This document shows positions 49,084 to 61,554 of a stretch of 64,000 bases of DNA, in pieces; position 1 is the first letter of the stretch; the number at the start of each line of letters is the position of its first letter. Source of the stretch: Glossina fuscipes (lineage: Eukaryota > Arthropoda > Insecta > Diptera > Glossinidae); the NCBI RefSeq assembly GCF_014805625.2, contig NW_023998455.1, positions 3,363,533-3,427,532 of the forward strand, given 5' to 3'. The position numbers and the translations under genes are program-made. The notes under the pieces are model-generated. The model saw only the letters and a program-made list of their open reading frames with translations. It searched no databases and was not told where the DNA came from.

Positions 49084-49136
49084 GGTGTCGACTTTTTGAA
49101 GTGATCGTCGCTTTTCTGGAGTGACCGTCGCTTTTA
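49084..49136 (-). repeat. Three degenerate ~20-bp direct repeats upstream of the mariner frame
   Basis: On the minus strand: AAAGCGACGGTCACTCC, AAAGCGACGATCACTTC and AAAGTCGACACCTCCTT in tandem. They precede the mariner start codon by 75-130 bp and could be transposase-binding or terminal sequence; that is inference. Confidence 0.55.
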
Positions 49137-49380
49137 TGAAATAAATCTCTGCGAACTTTCCAATTACCATCGTACTGTAAATAAAAATTATGAATAAATA
49201 TAACGAGATTTTCCATCTGAGGGCTGAAAAACAGTTTATATATATGCACATATCAAGGGCTTATATTTATTTTTGCAATGTTTTACCTTTATATTTGTTA
49301 ATTCTTATAATTCATTGCCGCTTTCCGTTTCAATTATCGATAATATTATCGCTTTTATAGAATAGTTGAGACTTCTTAAA

Positions 49381-49911
49381 TTATGCGCACACCTGTTTCA
49401 TTGCAGTACTTTTGTAAAGCTTGGCAACTGTTGACGCCAGCTGTGGCGCGAAGTTGTGATACTTCGACAGGCCGAGATTGTGATAATTTATTTAAAGAAT
49501 CTGCTAAATATTTGCGACCGTCGCTGACGTTAACAAGAAGGTCTTCTAACTTTGCCTGAGCATAAGTTAATTGCGAGACGGCAGCCTGCTAACCGCCAGA
49601 TTGTCAGGCTCAAAATTATCGCTATCCAAAATAGTTTTGTCTGGTGGCAATTCAAAGAGCTCTACCACAGATTGCAGTAATTTAGACCAATATTGTACAT
49701 AGGGCTATGTGAGCATGGCTGGGCAGTCAGCAAGGATTTTTGAAATGCTCACTGCAACAATTTTGCGTTCTAATTCGGTGGTTACCTTAGACCTATCGGA
49801 AATAAACACTCGCTCAATTACCATTCCAAACATATTGGCCTATTCCACTAAAGCGGAAGCCCCCAGTTTCGAAGCGTAATAGCGAAAGAAAACTGTAACA
49901 CTGCGTAACAT
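49381..49911 (-). pseudogene. Exportin-2 (CSE1/CAS) C-terminal copy, broken and apparently intronless
   Basis: The minus strand reads FFRYYASKLGASALVE-stop-ANMFGM, VTTELERKIVAVSISKILAD, CPAMLT-stop-PYVQYW, LLQSVVELFELPPDKTILD and DNFEPDNL. One frame shift and a further TAG follow, then QAAVSQLTYAQAKLEDLLVN, SDGRKYLADSLNKLSQSRP, and a natural-looking end YCNETGVRI-TAA at 49383-49381. This is the extreme C-terminus of exportin-2, the nuclear export receptor for importin-alpha. Three in-frame stops and one frameshift make it non-functional. The absence of introns over about 175 codons suggests a 5'-truncated retrocopy, but no poly(A) tract or target duplication is evident. It is antisense to the reductase gene 310 bp away. 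Confidence 0.85.
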
Positions 49912-50223
49912 TAATTTAGAAAGACCGTGCTTGTTGTCTGTATAATTTTAATCCGAAAATGTTCTTCAAATTACAGCTGATTACTATTATGAATTGTTTA
50001 CATAAATAAATAGAAAATAATAGGGCTTGCGACAAAAATAATACGACATTTCGATTAACTAATTTTCCATTTATTAACTTAAGGTTGCATTTACACTCTC
50101 TTGTCATCGATTCCAAGTGAATTACAAATGTCATTTTAGTCACGCCTATGACAGCTGTTTTATATTTACGTTTTTACGTTTTATACCTCGTGCGACTTAT
50201 TGTTATTGATAGCATAAATTAAG

Positions 50224-51897
50224 ATGGTTGCAGACAACGTTGAGTTGGAAAAAGCTTTAGATATTAACAAATATATATTATCTAAGTATACAGTTTCCAA
50301 ATTAGTGGATAGAACTCTGGAATTACGTTTTTTGGATAATTCTCCGGTAAGTTGAAATACAAATCAATGAGAATAAATCAAATATTTCTCTAACTGGTTT
50401 ACGAAAAGAGGAATAACTGAAAAAGTGATTAACGCGAATCGGATGCTAATTTTATTAATTACCTTTATGATAAAGTCGCAACAACAGAAATTTGTTACAT
50501 ATGTAAACACTCGCTAGGAAGAAGAATAATATTAAAATCGTTTTAATTTATAGGATTTGGATTGGAATTTGGATTGCAGACATGGCCAAGAAAAATGTTT
50601 AGATCTGCAATATCCTTTTGCCCGTAGTCCTTCAACTTTGACTAGAGTAAATGTAAAAGATTTCAAGATTTTATTAGAAGCTGATGGTCAACTGCACACT
50701 AAAAGTATAACCGAAATAAAATTTGATGTAAAGGTAAGTAAACTTAACGGTCTTGATACAGCATGCATTACTTTATGTTTAATGTTTTCTTTCTTTTAGA
50801 AAATATGGGATTTTACATGGCAGCCTGGTAATACGATCGGTATATTACCTCACAATGATGAATCTGATGTTGAAGATATTTTAAAATATTTAAATTTGGA
50901 AAATAAGGCAGACAATTTATGCGTATTTCAACTAATGCAAGAATCTAAAAAAACTAAATACCCTTCACATATACCCAATCGAACAACACCACGAGAAGTG
51001 TTGAGAGATTGCCTTAATCTGAGAGGAGTTTTGAAAAAGCAATTTCTAAGAACTTTGGCTGAATATTGTTCTGACATCTCTGATGTCAGCTTTTTAAAAT
51101 GTATATCTTCGAAAGAAGGGTCTGCATATTATAACGAAATTATTTTACAAAATGCTTTTACTCTGTTGGACATTTTGAAAACTTGCCCATCATGTCAACC
51201 GCCGCTTAGTTTATTAGTAGAACATTTGCCACGCCTTTTACCTAGGGAGTACTCTATAGCCAGCAGTCCTTTAATTAATTCGAATGAATTTCGTATAATT
51301 TTTTCGATTTTTTCTACTAATCCTGGTATTACAACAAAAATGTTGCAGAGTAAACCTGCACAAGTTTTAATGTACCTAAGACAGCCGAATAAATTTTGTT
51401 ACACAGAAGACGATTTTCAAAATGATCAAATACTTATAGCAGTGGGAGGTGCAGCTTTAGCTCCATATTTAGGTTTTTTGCAGCACAAGCAATGTCTTAT
51501 CGAAAAGGGAGCGTCAGGAGTTGCCGGCAAAACATGGCTTTTTGTAGGTGGTGTTAGCCCGCAAGCAATCGCTCATCGTTCTCAATTGATGCAATGGCTT
51601 TCTAAGAATGTTTTAAACAAATTTATAGAAAGTCATTCTCGTTCACCGTCCGCCACCAATTCATATCAATATATACATGAGGCCTTAAATGCGAATTCCA
51701 AAGTGTTCATTGACTTACTTTTGCAGCCGCAAACCTCGATATATGTATGTGCAGATGGTTCTCAAATATCCGCAGCCCTAGAGGCAACAATTTGCAAATG
51801 TTTAAGTAAAGAAATCAATATCGAACAATCTGAGGCTCAGAATATAATCAAAGATTATCGTAGGCAAAATAAATATCGAGAAGATTTCTGGTGCTAA
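50224..51897 (+). CDS. FAD/NADPH reductase, methionine synthase reductase-like without flavodoxin domain
   Basis: Exons 50224-50346, 50554-50733 and 50800-51897 join in phase 0 to give 466 residues. The linker and FAD-binding part include WQPGNTIGILPHN and, at about residues 250-258, REYSIASSP, the R-x-Y-S flavin-binding motif of the cytochrome P450 reductase family. The NADPH-binding half has IAVGGAALAPYLGFLQHK, GKTWLFVGGVSP, TSIYVCADGSQISAALEATI and a C-terminal YREDFWC, where the family has an aromatic residue stacking on FAD. The FMN-binding flavodoxin domain of full methionine synthase reductase is absent, and the start at VADNVELEKALDI leaves no room for it. The nucleotide loop, usually G.GTG.AP, is GGAALAP, so cofactor binding may be altered. 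The electron acceptor is unknown. It is likely the fly methionine-synthase-reductase-like gene. Confidence 0.85.
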
Positions 51898-52072
51898 AAA
51901 GTAAAAGCAGAAAAACAAAGGATTTTATTTTATAGAGGTCAACGAAAAGGTGAGGAAATGCTTGACTATTGGATTAAAAATAATCCGAGATGTCTACCGT
52001 TTATCTATGTTCGGTCGTCGATTTTCTTCTTTTTTTTTGTCCGCGTAAATGGCCATCCGCAAGAAGTGAAAA

Positions 52073-52078
52073 AATAAA
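52073..52078 (+). promoter_or_regulatory. Polyadenylation signal of the reductase gene
   Basis: AATAAA 176 bp after the stop codon, the first such hexamer downstream on the coding strand. Confidence 0.6.
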
Positions 52079-52079
52079 A

Positions 52080-54650
52080 TCATTTATGTAATTCACAGTA
52101 GCCGACAATTGTACTATATTTTCTTAGTCAGAAGATCCAAAGACTATCTTATACATTTTGTTTTTAATAAGTTGTGTCTTCTTCAGGCTATTCTAAAGGC
52201 TTTTAGCTCAACTGAAAATTGTCATCTTCCGTTAAAGGATTTTAGGGCCCATTTTACGCGCGAAATATATACCTTATGTAAAGGATAGTACGCGGTGCTT
52301 GTCAGGGGTTTCCAGTCCTGAGTTTGGATCTTCTGTATGCATTACAAAGTCTAATTGGTACGAGGGTGCCATGAAAAGGTCACAAAAAGGACAAAGAATA
52401 GCTGGGCTAAACAAATTAATATAACTCCGAAAATTCCAAAATGCAAAAAGAGAGTATCTATAGTATCTTTATGTAAAAATCACGGCAAAGTAATCTTAAT
52501 TACCGAAAAAAAAAGCTCATTTTTTCATAGCCATCAGCGGAGGATGAGCATTCCGCTGCTTTTACAAATTTGGCAAAGAATAGGGTTTGGAAAATGAAAC
52601 AAATTAGTCAAGCGTAAACTCGGTTTCTGCAATCAATACGTAATCGCCATCAAGTACGATATACATATGTCAGCGTTTTTTTCCCACGGACGTTAAACCC
52701 CGTTAAGGAATCTGTCTGCTGTAGCGCTTGAAAAAATGGGCAGGGAGAGAAGACCCTATTGGGCTTGACTCTAATCTGGCAGTGTAAGGAGACGTAAGAG
52801 ATGCAGAATAACTGGAAGATATTGTTTCTCGGTTTGATTATCGCCAATGAATACCACTACTCACTATACGGATATATTTATACAAATTTTGTTTATATAA
52901 CCAATACTTCGAATTTGGTATAATTCTCAATACTCAAGTACGATCCAATTCAAGAACTTTGTCAGATAGAGATATTAACGGAGGTGTCCCAAGGCCACGT
53001 CACTGCGGACGGAAACCACACATAGAACAAAAGGACAAAAGCTGACTTGATCTGGTCAGTTTCCAGTACACATAGGGACAGCAAAAGCTCGGCCTGTCGA
53101 TCCTTTTGTTTCAACGAGTTTGCAACGAGAGATATTAGAGAAGTTAACACTGGGTTACCTGGCTTGTTGCGGCCAAGCGTTCATTGCGGCGTAGCTTTTT
53201 GATCCTTTGATATAGGCTCTTGCTATCATTGTGAAGCAAAATACACCAAGCATTGGATTTTTCACCTATGCAAGCGAACGTGGGCTGGGTTTAGACCATC
53301 ATGCGGCAGATTAGTTTTACGCTACTAATGGCAAAGTGTTGTTGCGACAGCATTCCTCCGTAGTAAGAACCAATGGCATACTACTTGTTCGGCCGTATAG
53401 TGATACGAGGCTACATCCGTTTGATTATACCCGAACGCCTATAAAGTCGTATCCGAGTTGGACTGCAATGATGGGACATTTGCATTATGCGTAGCTTTTA
53501 AATTACACGATCAACGACTATGGGATGTGACGTCTATGTTTTATTGTAATATAACAAATGCACGGCAATGTAAACACTATTTGATACAATGGCAATGCCT
53601 AAACTCAATTGCAATCGAATCGTCAAACTAAGGGATCGCAGAGATGAAACGAAATTCTAAACTGGAGGCAAAATGTATTTATATAAAATAATCTAAATAA
53701 AATTGAAATCAGTGTACAGTTTTAAATATGTATAAAAAAAAAAAAAAGAAAAAACACTTTTATTGCAATTGAAGTATATTTATTATTATTATTTGTAAGT
53801 GGTTTTTCTTTTCGGTAATCTTTGTATGATATTATGTTATATGGTTTTTTAAAATAGCACTAACGCTTACAAAACAGAACATTTATTTATTTGTTTATTT
53901 AATTACATATTTTTATGAAGATTAAAACATCTACTTGCTATATGAAAGTTAAAAAAAAAAAAACAAAAAATAAAGATGGGAATAATTTCTTTATCAAAGA
54001 TTTTTCTGTTTTCATTTTTTTTTTTTTTCTTTTTTGTTAAACGGAGTTTAAAAATGTTTCTTGAAATTTTCGCTGACGGTATGTTTTCGTTTCAAATCTG
54101 GCATAAATACTGTTTAATGTTTATCATTAATTTTCGTTGTAATTAGATTTTTGAAATATTTCATATATCTATTGGTTACACATAATTTAGTTATTTTTAT
54201 TTAGTTAATTTTTTTTTTTTGTTTTTATTTAATATAAATAATTTGCAAAATTGTTGAACGAAAAAAAAAAAAATATATATATATATCAAATAATTAAATT
54301 GAAGTATCGTTTAAGTCAATTTGACAATAAAAATAGCAAAAATATTTTATACAGGGCACTTAAGAGTCGTTTGTTTTTTAAATTAAAAAAACAAAATAAT
54401 AAATTTTTTTATCATTATTATTATTATTATTAATTTTTTTAAATTTAACTACATTTTATTAAGAGCCTTTATTTCTCTTTATCGAACAATTTGTGCGTTT
54501 AATTTTCCAGATTTATTCGTAATAATTTCACCGATTTTCTATCCTTATTTATTTATTTTGTATTTTTTTAAATCGGAATTAAATAAAAATCATCATGTCA
54601 TTTTTAATTCCCTAAATGTGGATTCAAAAGATGAGAAATTTCATATACAT
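52080..54650. other. No gene recognised
   Basis: A moderately GC stretch (52.2-53.6 kb) with no recognisable frame, followed by very AT-rich sequence with long A and T tracts (53.7-54.6 kb). Short open frames on both strands show no domain. Confidence 0.55.
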
Positions 54651-54813
54651 ATGCAATACCTAAGGATTCAAGCCGATTTAGTCGGCTGTCGGGAAAACTG
54701 AGAGCGAGTTAACTAAAAGTGATGATTATTAACATCAATTACTTTTTACCTTTGTTTGGCCTACAGTCGCGACTTTCACTTCTACGAACGATTCGTACGC
54801 AAGCGTCCACCGG

Positions 54814-54960
54814 TTATTGTCGCGTGCGTCGATTGTCAAGCATGGTTTCGATGCAACGCGATTTTAAAAAATCGAGTAGAGGCGTCCCCCGCTTAGCACG
54901 GCATTTGTCACGAATTGTTTCAATGCAACCTTTGGTATAAATTATGCGAATATTGGAATA
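54814..54960 (-). other. Short GC-richer open stretch, unknown
   Basis: The minus strand reads GCIETIRDKCRAKRGTPLLD then FLKSRCIETMLDNRRTRQ-stop. The DNA holds a direct repeat of about 30 bp (GTTGCATTGAAACAATTCGT and GTTGCATCGAAACCATGCTT) 72 bp apart, which makes C-I-E-T recur every 24 residues. It stands out from the AT-rich flanks. I do not recognise it and see no convincing splice sites. Confidence 0.3.
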
Positions 54961-55109
54961 ACGTGTCATTGTATCGTATGTGTGTTGTGCTTTTACTTTT
55001 ACTTTCTCATTCAGAAGAGGAGGAAAAAATAAATAAATAAATAGATTCGCTTTAATTTTTAATGAAAATGAATTTTTTGATCTTGTCATCTTCATCATTT
55101 TTTGAATAC

Positions 55110-55345
55110 ATTTATGTTGATGTACCCGTCACACAAAAAAGCTTCATAAATCCCATAAAGTATTTGTCCTATGCTTGATAAACATCAAATTCTGGATGAA
55201 TGCAAGCATGCTTCAAAAACTCGCGTAAGTATCACATTCTGTCCATCTGTGCAACTGTTCCTCCGTTCGCAAAAATGAAAATATCGGCTAAAAATTTGCA
55301 AAAGTATTTGACAATGATCTAAATCGGTCAAAGGACACGCCTACA
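55110..55345 (+). repeat. Dispersed repeat family 4, diverged copy
   Basis: GTACCCGTCACACAAAAAAG, TGCTTGATAAACATCAAATTC, TGGATGAATGCAAG, AAAATATCGGCTAAAAATTTG. The most diverged of the recognised copies. Confidence 0.5.
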
Positions 55346-55727
55346 AGGTTAACAATAGCCTATACAATAAAACTGAGAACACCTTCACTTTCCATGTTCT
55401 TTTTTTTTGCTCGTTACTCATAAACTACAACGAAATACACGATAAAACTTTCCACTTTTACTCTTCGCTAGGAATGACATTGAGATTTGACAATTGTCAT
55501 CGGCTGTTGCTCGATCCTTGCTTCTCCTGTTTCATAGCTTTCGATTTTCGTAAAAAAAAGTTACATATTGCCTTCATTTACACCACTTCAAGCTGTCTTA
55601 TGACACTGTCTCTGAAAACACAGATAAGATTTCGATATAACACGGTACACTTTTTTTTTGATTTATATTCATCTTCCCTACGATATTTTAATTTAAATAA
55701 AAACTCAAAAAAAAGAAATAAGAAAGT

Positions 55728-55915
55728 TATATTCGGAGGGGGCCGAATCTCGCATACCCAACACTATGTCTTTTGCATTTTGCTCTCCAAGTTCTTTTAT
55801 TTGGTACCCACATTCCTGGAATTATTAAGAAAAAATTAATCGCAGTGTCTGCCAGAGTCATTCTAAAATTAATCCATTTTTAGGCATATAGTATATCTTC
55901 ATTTTATGTAGGGAA
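55728..55915 (+). repeat. Dispersed repeat family 3 (palindromic head), copy 2
   Basis: TATTCGGAGGGGGCCGAATC, TCGCATACCCAACACTATG, AAGTTCTTTTATTTGG, AAAAAATTAATCGCAGTGTC, CATTTTTAGGCATATAGTAT. Closely matches the copy at 38.84 kb; here the palindrome is spoiled by one base. Confidence 0.8.
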
Positions 55916-55929
55916 CGAGAAGGTAACAT

Positions 55930-57555
55930 CAAGGAATATCTTTAATTTTGATGTTTATTTCTAATTTCCTTAACATATTAACAGATCTCTTCAAAATGTA
56001 CTTAGATGAATTGAAAAATGTCATTGGGATGGAAGCAAAGCCGAGAGCGATTTTAGAACTTTCAAGGGCCAAGACATTAAAAGTTTTTGATATTAAATTG
56101 TACATTTTCTTGCCGTCTTCTCCATTAGTCCGACACACGTGTGGTATAAAATCCGCAATTTGCTCATTGCTTTGTATCGGCCACTTTTGAAGAAGAAAAA
56201 TGAGGGTATTTTTATGGTCCTAGAATTTGAGACTTTAAAAAAAAAATAACAAGAAGTTTATTGTAATAAGAAAGCATATTCTGAATTTTGAAACGCGTTG
56301 TCTCGAAGCACGATTTTTCGAAGGGGCATGCAGCTTAATTCAAGCAATTTGCCGAGAATGGTTATGGTGTTGCCATTTTTTAATATATTTTTCAATAGAA
56401 TTTTTTTGTTTCAATACTTCAAGGTATGCTTATTTCCTTTAGGATTTTTACGCAATAAATTTAATTTCGTGAAGAAAATTTAATGCTTTTTCTTTGCTCA
56501 ATAACCGAAAAAAGTGTTTTTTGTGTCTTTCGCAGTGTTACCAATTTGGAAAAAAAAAAGAAAACATTTCTGATATTTGCGCAATTTAACGTGAATATTG
56601 GTCTTAATTTTTGATCACAACATTATGTAGAAAAGCTTGCAACAGTCTAACGTTCCGATTGGTTCATGAATTATAATAACAACTAATTGCCTAACTAATA
56701 AAATATTTGTAAATCTTCGATAAGAGTTTAATAAACTTATCTTTGGGGTTTGGATTGTCTAGAGAGCTCTTAATAGATTGAATCAGTTTTCCCCAAATAA
56801 AAATTTTTTCTTCACCGACCACAAACAGACCTGAAAAATGAACTTTCAATAACAATAGAAGCACCATAGCATCACTACAAAAAAAAAAAAGAAAAAGTCA
56901 ATATGAAAATGCCCATCATACAATTAACACACCCACTATAGTAATAATTGAATACTTTATAATTTTCATATATTAATTTAATGAGATATATATGATGGAT
57001 ATAATATATATACATACATATATATTTTTATTAACAAAGCAAATAAAATTTTATTCCTTCATTCAATTGATTTGCTCGAAAATTTGGCTAACGTTAATTG
57101 AATGTGATTTCAATGGTCGGGTATCCAAGATTGGTTCGGTTAAAAACGTTTTATTTGCTAAGAAGAAATTTTTATTATCCAGCATTAATGCACACATCCC
57201 TGTTTTATAAGAGTTTTTTCTTTTTGTTATCCTTCACTTTCTCTCTCTCTCTCCCTCTCTCTCTCTCTGTCTCGCTCTGTCAACTTTATTTTATAATGTT
57301 TTAAAACTAATTTTAACCACAGGTTAGAAGAAATTAATGCAAACTGTTGCTCTAAGTTTCAAAATTTTTTAATTTGTTTTTTTTTAAACACCTAATGGCA
57401 CTTTAGCTTTATTTTTGGATAAATTATTTCTAAAGAAAAAAAAAAAAAAACGAAAAAACATTAAAAGCAGAAATTTATGATCAATGTTTAGACGATGATA
57501 ACATTAAAATACAATTGTGAAGAACTTGGTTTAAAATCGCGCGTAAATCACATAC

Positions 57556-57589
<34 letters not shown>

Positions 57590-59700
57590 TTTTTTTTTAA
57601 ACCTTATTTTATTAATGTATATCAAGTTTTTTTAATTCAATATTATATACTAGTTGAAAACTACGATTGTAAATCTATATATAAATCATATACTTTTTAA
57701 TATACATTTTCATTAGTTAAATAGATATATACTTTTTAATTACTTTGTAGTATTTCTGTTCAATATTGAAAATTTTGGCAAATTTTTATATTTATTTTTC
57801 ATTAATTTCTATTTAATAAAAATTTTCAATACTTTATGCTAATTTTGAGCAAATAGCTCTTCGGTAATTGTGCGTATAAAATTTGTACGCATATACATAT
57901 ACATATATGTATATATATATATATATATATTTTTTTTTTCCATTGGTTTTTTATAATTTCTTTAGTTAAAAAAAAAAAAATAATAAAAACACTTTTAATA
58001 TTGTTATGTGTATTATATATATATAAACACATATAGACATGTATATATATATATATACATATAAAATTTCTATCTAAATCGTATAGATCGTAGGCATATT
58101 TTAAAACAAATGTTTTAACTTTGATCCATATTGATATCGATAACGATATTAAAGATTGTGAGGATGAACTCGAATAACTAGCAAAGGCATCTACCATCTG
58201 TCTGAACAGAGCTCTGTAAACGTCCTAAATGAACTCTGTTAAGCGGTTAGAATTAAGATATAATTGGATTTGAAAGCCTACTCAGTCAAAATTAGAAAAC
58301 TTAATATATTCTTTTTTGGATACCTCGTGAGACCGTATGAAAATATATTTTAAATAACCTAAACACCCTGCTGACGGGAAAATTTTTGGAAATTTAAAAA
58401 AAACTGGTACGGAAAACAACTAAATTTGTGTTTTTAATCGGGAAAGTGTCCCCGGCTAACCCGTCACACTTTTACTGCAGGTAATATGTAAGGACGCGTT
58501 TCGATTGTATTGCCCTTGTAAGAGGAAACTGTTTTTCCGAAATATGCGGCATTTCGCATTACCGTAAAACACAACAACAAACGCACAAAGCCTAGAAAAT
58601 TTCTCTTTTGCTGGGCGTGTAACCATCGGATACCGTGAGAATTTGTACAAATGTGTAGCCGCCCTTGTCCGACCCTATAATCTCTGCAAAAAGCTTCGGA
58701 TGGATCGACGTGAATTTGGTATTACATTTCATTTCACTCTCACTCTAGATTTCCAGAGAACCATACTTGTATGCATTTTGTGGCTACATTAATGGAGGGG
58801 TGAAGGCGTCACGAACTACTTGGATTTTATTCCATGGACGCCGCCCTGGAGGGAGTGTTTTTATCGTAACGATGCTAAATGATGTTTGCTTCGCCAGTGC
58901 TTATTAATTATGTATCTTATTATGTAAAAAATTTGGTAAACCGAATGACGAAACTATTCTAGAGTGAAACTAAAAATCAAAAATTTTCAAAACTTAGTGC
59001 ATCTTGTTTGTTATGTTCTAAGGCGAAATGCATGGACTACCCACATATATGGGGAATATAACTGTTTCCTCTCAGGCATTACGTGGATAATGCAATTAAA
59101 ACACATCCAGACATACTGCCTGTAGTTATGTGTGTTAGGTTCCTGCGCCTAGAAACTGCAGATTAAGAACTCAAGTTTGGACTGTTTTTTGGGTCACATA
59201 CCAAATTTCAAGAAATTGTTAGAAGTACTTCCTACAAATACGATTTGTATTCGTTAAGCTCGTTTGAAAGGTGCTTTCATATAAATTCACGAAGCGGCCA
59301 AGAAAATCAATGTCTACACGATTTCTAATTTAGACGGAGCAGGCTTTCAAATCTGTCTGCCTTCTAATTATAACTACTTAATAGAGTTTTTAATCTTAGG
59401 ACGTTTACACAGCTATGCTAAGAGAGATGGTAGATGCCTTTGCTAATTGAATTTGAATTTATCTTCACATCCTTACGATATTATTAATGCTAATGATAAT
59501 GCTTATGATAAAGATCATGATGATGATGATGATGAACTTAATTGAGTTTAATTGCATTTTTTACGTTTGCATGTGTGTTTTAAAAGTTATTATATATATA
59601 TTATGATGACGCTTTACTAAATATAAACTTGAAGGACATATTAACGTACAATGGTCAGCCATTATTTCGCAGGAGTCAAAACAATCTGAAAATAAAAAAT
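55930..59700. other. No gene recognised; AT-rich with several microsatellites
   Basis: Contains a (CT)n run near 57238-57275, (TA)n runs near 57547-57585, 57895-57930 and 58035-58060, and a (GAT)n run near 59518-59535. Open frames here are low complexity or lie on repeats. Confidence 0.6.
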
Positions 59701-59715
59701 ATATAAAAAATAAAT

Positions 59716-59884
59716 AAATATTATTGTTATTGTTATGATTATTGATTTAACCAGAGAAATAAAATCCAAATCTAAAATTTAACAGCGCTGGCTTTGTTGT
59801 TGAAAAACTCTATCGCACTTGAGACTTGCAGCCATGACTATTGGCTTGTTAGCCGAGATCTTTTGCCTGCTTGGCGAACAAAAA
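59716..59884 (-). mobile_element. tRNA-derived SINE, copy 3 (diverged)
   Basis: On the minus strand: TTCGCCAAGCAGGCAAAAGA, TCTCGGCTAACAAGCCAATAGTC, the B-box region GCTGCAAGTCTC, AAGTGCGATAGAG, GCCAGCGCTGTTAAATTTTAG, then an ATAATCATAACAATAACAATAAT tail. The B box has lost its TTCGA core, so this copy is old. Confidence 0.65.
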
Positions 59885-60099
59885 TAAATAAATATCAAAA
59901 CAAATAAAGACATTATAGCCGGGCAAGACAGACCATTTGACACCCTACACTACAATCGCCTAGTATACTTAACTCTATCCGGATACGGATTAAACCTTCA
60001 CGGTAGCGTACCCAAGTTGAACCCCCAGAGACACAAATGTCCCTGTCTACCTAACTCACTCTTTCCGGTAATAATAAACCAATAAACTAAAGCTTATTG

Positions 60100-60572
60100 C
60101 CATATAATGGCATACTTTTCATCAAACCTAAACCCATTTGAGGAGGCTGCCCAAACATCATCTGATGCGATCCAAAATTCAGTAAATTTAATTTTCAGTT
60201 TTCGAACTAGACCTTGATTTTCCATAAATATTTCTGGGGTCTAACAAATATATCTACGTAATCCAAGTTATCTGGTATCAAGGTTTTTTCCTAAACTGAG
60301 GTACACTTGATTTTTATTTTTCAAATCACTGTTTACATATCCTGAGAATCCTTATGTGCGTTGATCGCGCCGATTGAAACTATTCTCAGCACCGCTTGTT
60401 GTTGTTGGGTACAAGCGCGTGAGTGTACCAATTGCGATCTGTTGGTTGAATAGCTCAGATCAATTCAGAAATTGATGATGGTGCGTTTAGCTTAAGCCCT
60501 TCCAGATGTCACACATGCGTTCGCACAAATTTACTGCACGCTGCACGACAGTAGGTAGTGTAGGGTATAATA
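60100..60572 (+). repeat. Dispersed repeat family 1, diverged copy
   Basis: AAACCTAAACCCATTTGAGG, TTTTCGAACTAGACCTTG, GTGTACCAATTGCGATCTG, CACGACAGTAGGTAGTGTAGGGTATAA at the end. The GACAGACGG tract is lost. Confidence 0.5.
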
Positions 60573-61554
60573 AACTGTTATTTTAATTTGCTTGTAGAAG
60601 CAAATATTGTTCTTCCTACGTATACATATGTACATCAAAATTAAAAGAAATTAAACTAAAGCAATTAAGGCATGCACAAGCGTGCCCTGCTCAGAGGTCA
60701 CTACTCTTACATTGTCAGTTAGCGATCTGAGACGGCAGTAAAATCATGAAAAACAAATATTCAATTTGTGATGGCACAAACAACAAAAAGCAGCAACAAA
60801 TGAAAAGAGGAAAAATCAAAAACAATTATGAGACTTGAGAACGAATTTTTTATACACTCTTCCTCACTTCGCAAATGCAATTTTCTTTTTTTTTTCTTTT
60901 TTTTTTTTTGACGTATAACCTATAGTAGACACTGTACATATTGTGTTGACAAGACGACATTGTATGCAATTGAAAGCTTGCTGTTATATAATAATAATAA
61001 TTAGGCACGGCAGACATACCCACAGTTTATCAACCTGACAATCTTAATATAATAAATGCAGGGAAAAAATAATGAACAGTGTGAAGATAACTTTGAATTT
61101 AATTAGCAAAGACACTTATCTAATAGCTTAACATAGCTCGGTGAAGGCCCTTACAATCTGTCAACTGTTTAGCATTAAGCTAAGGTTACAGTTAGAAATA
61201 TAATTAATCGAAATTGGAAAATGTAAACGCCAGACCCTCTTAATGTTTTGCAAAGTCATCAATTGCGCACTTCAATCCAACGGTTGTCGATAGTAGAGAA
61301 CGATCGATGCACTTCACGCTTCCTATCATACAAAAAAAAAAAGAAAAAAAAAGCAAAGCATTAACTTAATATTTGTCGCATATAATTATCCCATGCGATC
61401 AACTTTTTATTTCGCATATCGTTAAAAATTTCTTTTCTGTATTAGCAGGCGCTTCACTGGACACATGCTCTATCCAGCAGCACTCGCATTGATTTGAACT
61501 ATGCCTCCGCCTTCATTTCATCGACTTTAAGAACGGATCGATTCAGCCGATCAG

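Noticed and set aside
57826..58197. 123-codon minus-strand frame with many Ile/Tyr
   Set aside because: Produced by (TA)n microsatellites. Its first codons recur at about 59.4 and 26.9 kb as part of a repeat.
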